A stretch of 64,000 bases of DNA, from assembly GCA_013339895.1 (NCBI GenBank), contig JABACO010000024.1:3215675-3279674 (forward strand). The letters are read 5' to 3'. Below are positions 54,332-64,000 of the stretch, piece after piece. The notes under the pieces were generated by a model. That model did no database searches. It was given only the letters and a program-made list of their open reading frames with translations, and had not been told where the DNA came from. The stretch is from Ephydatia muelleri. Its lineage: Eukaryota > Porifera > Demospongiae > Spongillida > Spongillidae. Each line of letters begins with the position of its first letter. Position 1 is the first letter of the stretch. Made by a program: the position numbers and the translations under genes.

Positions 54332-56965
54332 TCAAATGATGTACCTTTCAGTGTTGAATGCAGATGTGGGGCCAAAATTATCCATACAATCCACTAGATG
54401 TAGAATTAAATGTGTCTTTTGCTTTTGCAGAAATGCTGGCATACAAGTCTTGACATCATTTACAAAAGCTTGGCATCTTTGCTGCAAGTCATCTTTAACA
54501 GCAGGAGAATAGGATTCACAATAGCAAATTTGAAACACCTGTTAAATGAAAAGTGAAATCTGTTACACTAGCTACAAAAAATTACACTTCCGTACCTTGG
54601 CAAAACTAATCAGTACTTGAGCATAGCCAGGAATGAGATATGGCCCAATAATAAAAGGAGCCCATTTGGGACCATGCTTTGAAGTACCATATAAGAAATG
54701 AGCTATAATAAGCACAAACATTAGGACCTCTTTAAACCAGATGTACTGAATTCTCGTAATTGTGCCAGTATTTCTTGCTTCTGCCTTTATGACATTTGTG
54801 GCATAATTTCCTTGGGTAAATACTAGCATGCACATTCCATATGCAATCACGTGAAGGACCTTCACAGGTGTACTCCTTTCAAAATATCAAAATTAATACT
54901 AATATCCAAATGATCTGTAACTTACTAATAGGTTGATCATTGATAGAACTTCAAGCCTAATGTTATAACCCTCTTTCAAACCATAATTTGTCCTCAAGGT
55001 CTGTTCACTATGCGTGGAACTGATGTGTGCCATCTGCTGATTCGCAAGTTCTTTTTGCACAGACACCTGAAGGGTCTTGTGTTCGATCAACCTATTAAAA
55101 TTAAGATGACATGCATCAAATGTAGATAATTCATATTATCTCACAAAGTCGGCAATATTTATTAGCAGCACCACAAAGATGGCTCAAAAGCTCTGATGCC
55201 ATCGGATTGTCAGCCACAATACAAATGAGTGGAGCCACAGCAAGCACCATTTGGTTGTGAAATGCATAAAATACATCAATTCCTTGTGTTTCTAACATTA
55301 ATAGTTCATCAGCAATTGGCTTTGCTAATTCCAAAGCATTTAGCTGGTCTGAGCAACATATAAAATGTATATTGTCTACCTTTGAACATGCAAACCAGGG
55401 AGTCAAAGGTACCAGGAAAAAAACTTATGCCATTTTTTACTTATATTGCTGCTTGTGTCATCAGCAAAAAGAACAATTGGTAGCATGCAAACTGCTTTTC
55501 CTAATGACCTGGCTTTCATTGGGTGGGTGCTGCTCGATAACTTTCCATTTCCTGAAAATACCTCAAAAAAGTAACATTCAATTCACACTGTAACAATTTT
55601 ATCTCTTTGGACGCCATGCTAGTTCATATATGCATGCATGCATATACACACAACCGTTATGAATTCTACATGACAGTGTAAGTAAGAAATGTGTAGATCG
55701 CAACTTCATGATGCATGCATGCATGCAAATGTTTGCTGCCACTTGTGACCTTATAAGTACATCACATGCTTGGTAGTAATTATGTTTCTTCTGAAGAACA
55801 CATTGTTCAGATGACTTCACTAGTGCTATTTACTCCCAGAACAGGAATGTGTATCCCACATTAGTGTCGTACAGCATGTTTAAAATGCAGTTCACTCCAT
55901 CTCCATCTGCAGTTCATAATAAGTATGGTTTGTTACAACTGTATGTGCAAGGTAGTGATGGACACACAAGATGTGCGTGCATCCCAGTGCCCCTCCTGGG
56001 TTTGTCTTCAGCATCTACGTGGCTGGTTTGCATGCTTGTCACTGAATTGCATGTATGTAAATGAACAACATGGGTATTCAAAGCGATTCTTTGTAATAAA
56101 CACAACACTGACATGCATCACACAGATGATAATATGGGCATGTGAGAATGCATGTATACATGCACTTGGCATTCAAAGAGTGAAACTAAAACCTTGCAAT
56201 TGAACATAATAAAATTTGATTCAGTAGTCCATTTAATAATAATAATGAAGTGTATATTGTCTACTTTTGAACATGCAGGACTTGGTAACCAGGGAATCGA
56301 ATGTATCAGGAAAATAACTTATGCCATTTTTAACTTCTATTGCTGCTTGTGTCATCAACAAACAGAACAATTGGTAGCATGAAAACTGCTTTTCCTAACA
56401 ACTTGGCTTTCATTGGGTGGGGTGCTAGATAACTTTCCATTTCCTGATAATACCTCAAAATAGTAACATTCAGTTCACACTGTAACAATTGTTTACCAAC
56501 CTTACAATTGTACCTCATAAAATTTGATTGGTTTTCCATTTTATAATAAAATTTGGACAAGAAACACACTCATAAATACTGGTTACTGGAACAATAGTAC
56601 TTCCATAAAGTATTAAGGTGTCTGCTGGATCAAGATGGGTGACACATGTCTCAGGCACTAATAGCTTATACTGTAAAAGACTCAGTAGTACATCAGGTGC
56701 TGCAAAAAATTGTGGGAATTGTGCAATCCTATTTAGAATATAATAATAGTACTGACTAACATTAATACTAATTACAATACCTTATAGTTACCACAACACC
56801 AGTGGCAACATCAACAGCAGAATGATGTAATGACACACAATCTCGCACAGAGACAGCAGTTCCATTGTCCAAAATTGCCATTGGAGATGCAAATCTAGGA
56901 TCAGTAAACCACCGTTTACCATGGAGCATTTCACTATACATGTAGTTATGAATGTAGGAAGACAT
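54332..56965 (-). pseudogene. Multi-exon transposon-like gene (unassigned family), decayed
   Basis: Minus-strand blocks in order: 56965-56768 (MSSYIHNYMYSEMLHGKRWF, DCVSLHHSAVDVATG); 56520-56335 and its duplicate 55570-55430 (GKAVFMLPIVLFVDDTSSNR, or LFADDTSSNISKKWHKF); 55384-55131 (IHFICCSDQLNALELAKPIA, VADNPMASELLSHLCGAANK, YCRLCE); 55090-54900 (VSVQKELANQQMAHISSTHS); 54865-54590 (VKVLHVIAYGMCMLVF); 54538-54332 (FLQKQKTHLILHLVDCMDNF, GPTSAFNTER). The DDTSxNxSKKW and ADNP...CRLC blocks recur in large uncharacterised transposon-encoded proteins of fungi and invertebrates. I cannot name the superfamily. One exon copy has a stop. Confidence 0.55.
55365..56475. repeat. Direct duplication of an exon with flanks, about 220 bp
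   Basis: TGTATATTGTCTAC.TTTGAACATGCA ... CACTGTAACAATT occurs at about 55365-55595 and 56249-56488 with perhaps 85-90% identity. The left copy keeps SNISKKWHKF open. In the right copy TAA replaces the codon after SNRS. Confidence 0.85.
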
Positions 56966-57129
56966 CGTTAGATAGACAGTAACATTGCAACGGTATGCTC
57001 ACGTATTATTGCCTTACTAATGATTCCGCAATGTTAACTCGTCCCATGTTGATAGTAGCCAATGGAATGCAATAAAATGGCACCCCTTCACTACTTTCAT
57101 GCTATTATGAAACAAGCCAATTAATACCT

Positions 57130-57730
57130 ATCTTACAATATAACGTATTCATACTCGCGCAGGTAGGTGTACTGGTATATATTTTTCAAACTCAATATTT
57201 TGCACTACGTTTGGTCCTGCCTTAAAGAGCAAATTAAAACGATATGTGAAACGTGGCATTTGCGTAAGTAGCGACAAAGTTATAGCGATCCAAACATTGG
57301 ATTTTGCGGCAATGGTAATATACATGCGGTACGTAGCGCATAAAAAATTGTGACGGTTTTGGTTCTCTTCGCTATAGCAACTACATATAATGACACAAAA
57401 ATATTTTTTACAAGTCTTGCACACACATAAGGAAGCATAGAATAGTGTTATACATCAATTTCACTAATGCACAAATCATTTGTATAATATAGACAACAAA
57501 GAATACATATAGAGTCATTGAAACATCATCTCCATCTTCTTGACTGCCTCCTCGTTTAGCAGTTACCTTATACACTTTACAATTTTTAGATAACTTTACT
57601 GCTACAATTATACCTTGGTATAATACATTTTCTTCATAAACAAACCATAAATGTTCAAAGTAGAGTCCATCAATCACTACTGGATTGGCAAGAATTGCTT
57701 TTGTAATATTTATGTGGGATTCATCCATCT
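57130..57730 (-). pseudogene. Unrecognised coding-like segment
   Basis: On the minus strand, MDESHINITKAILANPVVID, GLYFEHLWFVYEENVLYQGI, IVAVKLSKNCKVYKVTAKRG is an open stretch with a plausible acceptor side near 57728. No family recognised. It may be the N-terminal or linking part of the transposon-like genes on either side. Confidence 0.3.
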
Positions 57731-57889
57731 CTGGAAACTCTACGCTTTGCCTTCTGCAACACTCTGTATTTTCTTTTGTAACTTTCTTCGATAACTGCTA
57801 TCTTTTTTCTGGTCTCATTCCAATAGCCTTTTATCCTGCTCCTTAGCAATATTTAGTTCATGGGTGTGAATAAGCAATCCAAGAGTTTT

Positions 57890-58680
57890 CTATGCAAACA
57901 TATAAAGTGCAGGGGCAGAGAGTGTTTGACTTGCCATAGGTGTTGGAATGTTGAATAGATTACCCTCAATGTAATCATACATTTGTCGTTCAATTACTTC
58001 TATGATATCAAGGAACAAAATTTCATTCAAGCTTGCTTTCACCAGTGCATTCATTAAATTATAATTACTTTGTAAACACTGTAGTATAACATCTGTCTCC
58101 TTGTCCAAATCTTATATCTGTACATGTTGTTAAGACAAGTAATGGGCAATCCTTTAGGTACTGTAAACATGTCTTAATGTATGAAATAGTATTGAGGTTA
58201 GTGATGCCTGGATTTCCATACAGATGTTTCATCCAAGGTCCAGTCACTAATTTTTCAATTGTGCCAAGTGCTTGCAATTGCAGTAATAGTTTGTCATATA
58301 TTAAGTCCTTCTGTAATTCTGATCGCAAGCAAATAGTATTACGACATGAAGTATCTAAATAGATCAAAAGTTTTCTCTTAAATAGATGGAATACAATATG
58401 GAATCAGTTTCCTAGATAACGCACAATGATTCCAGGCTTGATATTTTCTTGCCTCAAATATTGTTTTAATCCTCCTGGGTCACCTTTACCTTGTTTAAAG
58501 TGCATCTTTGTCATATCATACATAAAATTAACTGCACAACAACCATTTCCAAATGTATCACTAGTAATATTATACTCCTTATCATATACCTTTAGTAGAT
58601 CTGTGCACCTTTTGGCAATCCCATCTAGAGGGTGCACATTGCATATGAGCTCTAGCAGTTCAATGTCAAGTGATGATTAA
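57890..58680 (-). pseudogene. Second transposon-derived protein fragment
   Basis: Minus strand: ICNVHPLDGIAKRCTDLLKV, YDKEYN, MHFKQGKGDPGGLKQYLRQE, NIKPGIIVRYLGN (58665-58404), then GTIEKLVTGPWMKHLYGNPG and TNLNTISYIKTCLQYLKDCP (58320-58130), then NALVKASLNEILFLDIIEVI (58050-57960). The HPLD...GDPxG(L/F)...P(G)xIxRYxGN block recurs in transposon-related proteins of fish and invertebrates. Splits and stops indicate decay. Confidence 0.5.
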
Positions 58681-60060
58681 AGACTCAGAACTACAAAATG
58701 GTTCACTGCTACTCTGTCAGTAAGGGTGTTCTTCAGGTGGTGAATAATAGTTGACTTGGTTTGTATTGGGTCAAGTTTGTGATAATCAGCATATGAACTT
58801 ACTTAAAACAGCTAGGTCTGAATATGGGAAGCATAATCATCTGTTGTACCCCCAGCTAATTGTAGCACATAGGAAATGGTAGGAACTGTTGCAATACTGA
58901 TATGAACTTCATTAACATGATGTCCTCCACAGGTGTTGAATCCCAAAATTAAAAAAACTTTGCTGCATTAAGTTTGTATATATGTGCACTGCCAAGCCAT
59001 GTCTTATTACTGAAACCTGTAGTGCATTGTCTGCACTGATATCACCACTAAAGCCTTCTATCAACTTCTTAAAATCTTCTGCAGTAATTTGGAAAGATAC
59101 ACACCAACAGATCGTTGCTGCATGCTATCATCTTAAAAGGGTTACATGTAGGGTTGTAAGCACACTGGAAGTTGCACAAACATGCGTTAGTTCCATTTTC
59201 GCGGCAACGTACATGTACAGTGTGATATCTGGGGACGAGTCACAACCTGAGAAAATCTGGGGTATGGCTTGGGCATCGGCCAAAAATTATGGTATTTTCA
59301 TAGTACGTAGATTTATAACAAAACTGTGTTTATAAATACTTCTTTTTACAGTACCTCGAAACTAATGGTAGTCTTTATTTAGAGTTAAACTTTGTTAACG
59401 CTATAAGGTACTCAAAGGTAAGAAAAGTTGCAAAACAATGTTATACGGGCAGTGCTTAACCACCTAATAAAGTTTGACGTGAGTTGGCTTCATGAATAGC
59501 ACGTGCCATACTCAAACACATAGGCTGTTTGATGACACCTTGGGCATCATCCAAAGTTCGTGAAATTTGAAATCCATATAGATTAAGACCTGGGAAGTAC
59601 CTACATCTGATCGGTTTCCCGGTACCTTGAAACAGAAAAATTTCTACTAAACCTAAACGGTACATATCTTTTCTACGCGCCAGAAATTTTGAACAAAACG
59701 TTTCAAATAAACCAGAGCTGTATCATAGCATAGACAATGTATTGACATACCGATAAATCCAGAAACAGTCCACAACAGCGATCAAACGAACACAAACTTT
59801 CACTCGAATATAATGCACCTGAACATGTACAATTTGCAACCCGCGTCACAATGTTTATTTAATAATGGATCACCAATTTTTCGGTACTCGTACGTGAAAT
59901 ATGTATGCCGGTACCTAGCTAGCGTAGAGAAAAATTCACGAATGTTCAAAAAGAGAGATGTAAATTGCCCAAAACGTTATCGATGGTTGCCCCTATGTAT
60001 TGAAGGACATAGTGAGTACGAAACATTTCGTAGAAGACATTAAATTTTATTAATAGAGTT
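58681..60060. other. Region with no firm gene
   Basis: A possible minus-strand exon at about 59103-59013 reads VSFQITAEDFKKLIEGFSGD, ISADNALQ before GTTTCAG. Another minus stretch, 59665-59456 (FPGLNLYGFQISRTLDDAQG), is open. Neither is recognised. The remainder is AT-rich. Confidence 0.3.
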
Positions 60061-60314
60061 AGATTTAAGAGCTCTGAACGCCTGACACGTGTTGCAAACT
60101 AACTGGCAAAATAAGCGTGCTTCATGGATGGCGTAAGTAGTGTGTGTGTTCTTTACAACAGGTAATTAATTTATTGTCAAGGACGAACAAGAATTATAGG
60201 GTTGTGCATTGTAGTGGAGGTCGGGGTAGTAGAGTACGCTCGTGAGCGGTCGGGCATGGTTTAGAAGTACATTGTATGAGAGGTCGAGGTCGGGGAAGTC
60301 CAGGAGTGTGGACA

Positions 60315-60482
60315 GATAAGATCACATAAATAATCAAGCCCTACAATGCAGCTTCGGAAAGTTTGAAGTGGTACAAAATGCTAGCAATGCGTATGATACA
60401 GATAAGATTACATAAACCTACAATGCAGCTTCGGAAAGTTTGACGTGGTACAAAAAGCTAGCAATACGTATGATACAGCTGG
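60315..60482. repeat. Tandem duplication, about 80 bp
   Basis: ACAGATAAGAT.ACATAAA ... CTACAATGCAGCTTCGGAAA, GTTTGA.GTGGTACAAAA, GCTAGCAAT.CGTATGATAC occurs twice (60320-60399 and 60399-60478). Confidence 0.9.
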
Positions 60483-60589
60483 CGTTACTCAATGTTCATA
60501 TTTTATACATGCACTGAGGCAGGACCCTATTCCTTTGGTTTACAAATGCAGTAGTCAATGTAGCCTAGGATACGTAGGACTATAGTCAG

Positions 60590-60680
60590 GCATAAATGAC
60601 TCCCAGGCATAAATGACTCCCCCGGTCATTTACGCCTAAGGTGTAAATGATTCCTCGTAGGCATATATAACTCTCCACGT
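60590..60680. repeat. Short repeated AGGCATAAATGACTCC motif
   Basis: GGCATAAATGACTCC twice, followed by its inverted form GGTCATTTACGCC and GTGTAAATGATTCC. Looks like inverted terminal remnants of a small element. Confidence 0.5.
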
Positions 60681-60720
60681 GAATTCCATAAGCCACGTGT
60701 AGTTGTCGAAGTCGCTCGCA

Positions 60721-60798
60721 TGGACCAGGATGAATTCAGTGTTGTCGAGGATTACCTGCGTATGAATCAATATCCTAAGGGCATTTCAAAGGGGGATT
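60721..60798 (+). pseudogene. Short retroelement-like N-terminal fragment
   Basis: ATG opens MDQDEFSVVEDYLRMNQYPK, GISKGD then TAA. The pattern 'xVxxYLxxxxYPxGxSKxxK' opens the HHCC-type integrase N-terminus of Ty3/gypsy-derived and GIN-like genes. Only the first 25 residues are visible before the stop. Confidence 0.4.
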
Positions 60799-61453
60799 AA
60801 GGCAAAATGACAACGAAATGTTGTATGCCATCGACCCAGGAATAGTTGTTTATGACTTAATTGCACTGACGGGCTGTGGTGAAAACTATGGCTTGCCAAT
60901 AAAAGTAATTTTCGCAATTCAATTTCAGTTGTAAACATCACAATTTCAAATTCCTGGCCTTAATATGTGCGCTATTGCATGCCCTCATTGATTGTGTTAT
61001 GCAAAGCCATCACATTTATACACGTACATTGTATTCTAGATATCATGCAACACGACATAGCTCTCTGATGTGTTATAATGTGCGCGTTTTGTTTGCATGC
61101 AAAGTAATGAAAACATTATATTTTTTGCTATACTACAAGCGACATATCAACTCTTTGGAGGAAAGAATCCATTCATTTCCTATCTCGTTATTGTACATTG
61201 TTGAGTCGTTTCTGTCAGTCGCTATGCACGTAGTCCCGTGCAAACAATATTTCCAATTGCTGACTAAATCCCAGGGCCTACCATCCGCAGACAATCTAGA
61301 TCTGTGGTCTCTTATGACGTAATCCATCCGCAGGTGCGAAAAGTTGGGTCTGTGTACGAGACACTATCGACTGTGCCTTTTTGTGTTGTACATTGAAAGC
61401 CTGCTAAATCACGTCTCTTCCGTTGAGCTCGATCGATGATAGGAGTCTAAAAT

Positions 61454-62353
61454 ATGGTTAACTCCAGCGCAACAAACATTCTTAATCATGTAGCTTTTGC
61501 AGTGGGCAACGGTGTCTCTGTTGTCGTGTGCCTACTGGCAGCCATCTTGATACTACGTCTAAAGTTGCACAAAAAGCTTGTCTACCGACTGGCACTCTAC
61601 CAAGTACTGTCTGCACTGGTGACGGCGTCGGTTGGCGCTATGCAGGTGGTGGTCATCAACTATGACGAATCAAAAACAATCTATGTTCGCATTTGCACTG
61701 CTATTGGATTGCTGCAGGTATACACACAATGGATGAAGCTGCTCTTCACGATGTGGGTGACCTTTCATCTCTTCTGTTTTGCGTTACTCCACAAGAATCT
61801 GAAGAAGTTGGAAGTGCTGTACGTTGTGACCTCGCTACTTGTACCAGCGTTGATTGCTATTGTACCTCTGTTAACCTACGCTTATGGGCCGAGTTCTAAT
61901 GGCATATGCTACATTTATGCCAACACAAGTGTTGCATTCATTGAGAGGCTTGCCCTCTGGGATGGTCCTGCAATGCTTATGCTGATAGCCGCATCCACAG
62001 CCATGGTTGTCATGGTGATAATCCTGGCTAGTCAAATGCATCGAAGATCTAAGTACGAACAAATCACCGATGGCGACCAGTTTTTGAAGGCTCTGAAACA
62101 GCTCCTTCCATTGGCTGCTTTCCCTATATTCTTCTTCATCTTTGAAATACCGGTGTTCATATTTCATCTTTACACAACTCAATATTCAACACCAAATGAA
62201 GGAATGTTTATCACTACTGTGGTGTTTTTTTCTCTCTGGAGTACATCTTCGGGTGCGGTAGTTATAATCCACATCTCTGTGGCACGGATATGTGGCAGGA
62301 AACGCAAACGTATTAAAACTGCAGTTGTAAATGTTTTGAACACAGGCTTATAA
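61454..62353 (+). CDS. Intronless seven-transmembrane receptor-like protein
   Basis: 299 residues, ATG to stop, uninterrupted. A short N-terminus with NSS and N-x-S sites, then seven hydrophobic segments at about residues 13-34 (VSVVVCLLAAILIL), 44-66, 82-110 (WMKLLFTMWVTFHLFCFALL), 122-142, 165-190 (PAMLMLIAASTAMVVMVIIL), 215-237 (LLPLAAFPIFFFIFEIPVFI) and 250-275. A basic C-terminal stop-transfer tail follows (CGRKRKRIKTAVV). Short loops and a Cys before TM3 and in the second outer loop (GICYIY) suit a GPCR fold. No DRY or NPxxY motif, so it is not a classical rhodopsin receptor; it may belong to the large lineage-specific 7TM families of sponges or to a cAMP-receptor-like class. Ligand unknown. 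Confidence 0.85.
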   Translation: MVNSSATNILNHVAFAVGNGVSVVVCLLAAILILRLKLHKKLVYRLALYQVLSALVTASVGAMQVVVINYDESKTIYVRICTAIGLLQVYTQWMKLLFTMWVTFHLFCFALLHKNLKKLEVLYVVTSLLVPALIAIVPLLTYAYGPSSNGICYIYANTSVAFIERLALWDGPAMLMLIAASTAMVVMVIILASQMHRRSKYEQITDGDQFLKALKQLLPLAAFPIFFFIFEIPVFIFHLYTTQYSTPNEGMFITTVVFFSLWSTSSGAVVIIHISVARICGRKRKRIKTAVVNVLNTGL

Positions 62354-63040
62354 TATACATAGCGATGCATTCACAAGTTTTGTGCATGACTTGCAACCGG
62401 ATGTATTGACAGTATAAAACCATGGCAACGGTTTAGGGAGTGGGTATGTGAGGTCGGTACGTAACGATGATTACGGCGAATCATTGAATTTGGGTGTGTG
62501 TACGACAGCACGCATACCTCCCTACATTAATATCTACCTTATATTCTCAGCCTGCCTCATACAAGCAAACAAGTGCACATAAACACACTGATATATACAA
62601 GACGGTCGTTGTTGCAGACGGTATGGAAACTGAGCATAGTACTATTTTGTTTCCCATACCACATAGCAGTCATAGAGATTCATGCATCATACTGTACCAA
62701 CATCGACGAAAAAACAGGACATGAGACTTAATCAATGATTGGACGTCTGCAATAGCCTCTTGAATTTAATATCCATGAGGCGTTGATATCTCTTATATGT
62801 TATGGCTACTATATAAAAAATATATATACAGCCTTAGAATATACAGTACACAAGATAACTGTATCAGAATTAGTGTATTTCTGACGATCGCGTTTCTTGA
62901 TAACCAGTCCTTTGCACTGCATGGCCAACTGATATGTTTTCATTATTGAAAGTATCTCATGCATAGTTTAATACAAACCATTGGATTAGGGTTATGCACA
63001 ACACATACAAACATGTACAGTACCTCAGACACAAGTCCCG

Positions 63041-63076
<36 letters not shown>

Positions 63077-63735
63077 CATTCGATTACACAAATATTTTTA
63101 TTATTTATCGCGCATGGTACATGTACGTCCGTACCATACCAGAGATATTATAGTAATATCTCTGACCATATACCGTATGGCGTGAAATAATGATAGAGAG
63201 AATTTAACCTATGATTCTTGTGATCTTGCGAGGTTTCGTTTTGAAGAGGTTGGTATCATCACGAACTCTTTTGAGCCAGGGACTGCCATATTATATTTGA
63301 TTGAGAAATACCATGTGATGTAGCTGGTAGTCGTAGACTTTGTACGCTGATGAGGGGACTTAGTGTGTGTGGGTAGCTATGGCATGCATACATGGTTGTA
63401 TGCATATGCTGAGTGTACTTAAGGACGTGTTAGTGAACGCTGTGTATACTTAGTGATGTGTTGGTAGCCAAGGTATGTGCGCTGAGCTATAGTGTTCTGT
63501 GTATGTGCTGCAGATCGTATCATGCGCTACACCCCCCCCCTCTCTCTCTCCCCCCCCCCCCCCCCCCACACGCACACACATGATAGCAACAATTCTATTC
63601 ATCTTTTGCACAGTAGCAAATCACTAGCTTACGGCTGGCAGTATCGTGCGGCAGTACACGCTATACACGACCATGGCTGGGAGCACCTGTCACATTTCAC
63701 GCACCTCGGGCGCAAATGAGCAAAATCGCAAATCG
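62354..63735. other. 3' region with poly-C tracts, no gene seen
   Basis: Contains poly-C runs at 63040-63073 and 63532-63567, and the palindromic ACCAGAGATATTATAGTAATATCTCTGACC around 63136-63166. The short Pro-rich frames are homopolymer artefacts. Confidence 0.6.
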
Positions 63736-63737
63736 GT

Positions 63738-63862
63738 GGCCCGGGAGAGGATGTATGGTGGCCCGGGAGAGGATGTATGGTGGCCCGGAAGAGGATGTAT
63801 GCATGGTGGCCCGGGAGAGGATGTATGGTGGCCCGGGAGAGCATGTATGGTGGCCCGGGATT
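63738..63862. repeat. 22-bp minisatellite
   Basis: Five to six copies of GGTGGCCCGGGAGAGGATGTAT, one with an extra GCAT and one with GCATG for GGATG. A partial unit precedes it. Confidence 0.95.
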
Positions 63863-64000
63863 TTATAGTGCTTGCAGCAAAACACGAAGTAGCAATGGCA
63901 CAGTAATTTAAAAACATTTTGTAAGCGTGGTAGAGAACATTCTATATCGTACGAATGTTAGTTCATGAATGCATGCATTTAGAAATACAATATCTGTTAA

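Noticed and set aside
63529..63600. Poly-Pro peptide (also 62959-63185 and 15865-16000)
   Set aside because: Encoded by homopolymer C/G runs, which are length-unstable. Not treated as independent genes.

Overview
The window looks like nuclear DNA of an early-branching animal, most likely a sponge (inference, not proven). It has short exons with GT-AG introns and animal-type gene families: SPOP (MATH-BTB), AGAP (PH plus ArfGAP), TRIM/NHL with a filamin repeat, and an intronless 7TM receptor. Animal-type Ty3/gypsy, hAT and CACG-ended DNA transposons are abundant, as are long CA/TG, GGGA and minisatellite tracts. There is no operon structure and no bacterial signal.

Layout. 1-10.9 kb is plus-oriented: a hAT transposase fragment, then two copies of a module carrying exon 1 of a TRIM-NHL-like gene. 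The second copy is split by a 2.65 kb DNA transposon encoding a RING finger. Both modules run into minus-strand copies of one gypsy element (I, II), and II holds a 2.56 kb non-autonomous DNA transposon. 10.98-16.75 kb is a GC-richer unidentified coding segment split by a young 4.5 kb gypsy element (C). 17.1-43.7 kb is a minus-strand tandem array. The ordered unit is SPOP-like exons, an AGAP PH exon, the TRIM-NHL terminal exon, a gypsy element (III or IV) in intron 1, TRIM exon 1, a CA tract, then the next SPOP-like gene. The two TRIM copies lie about 14.2 kb apart. 42.5-48.9 kb holds AGAP pieces interrupted by a second young gypsy element (D, 5.1 kb). 49.1-51.5 kb is a hAT transposase relic whose 3' part is the inverted match of bases 1-769. 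53-59 kb holds decayed multi-exon transposon-like genes on the minus strand. 61.45-62.35 kb is an intact 7TM receptor gene. The rest is low-complexity or anonymous sequence.

Main interpretation. The four gypsy copies I-IV share the same flanks and the same TCTCA/TGAGA target duplication. They are therefore one insertion copied by segmental duplication and inversion, not four insertions. Many module boundaries fall in TG/CA tracts. No SPOP-like copy is complete: each lacks or has damaged a different set of exons. One TRIM-NHL copy (32449-39427) is intact and its exon phases match, although RING and B-box exons are absent. The sister copy has a nonsense codon and has lost the filamin domain. 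The genes that look intact are this TRIM-NHL gene and the 7TM receptor.
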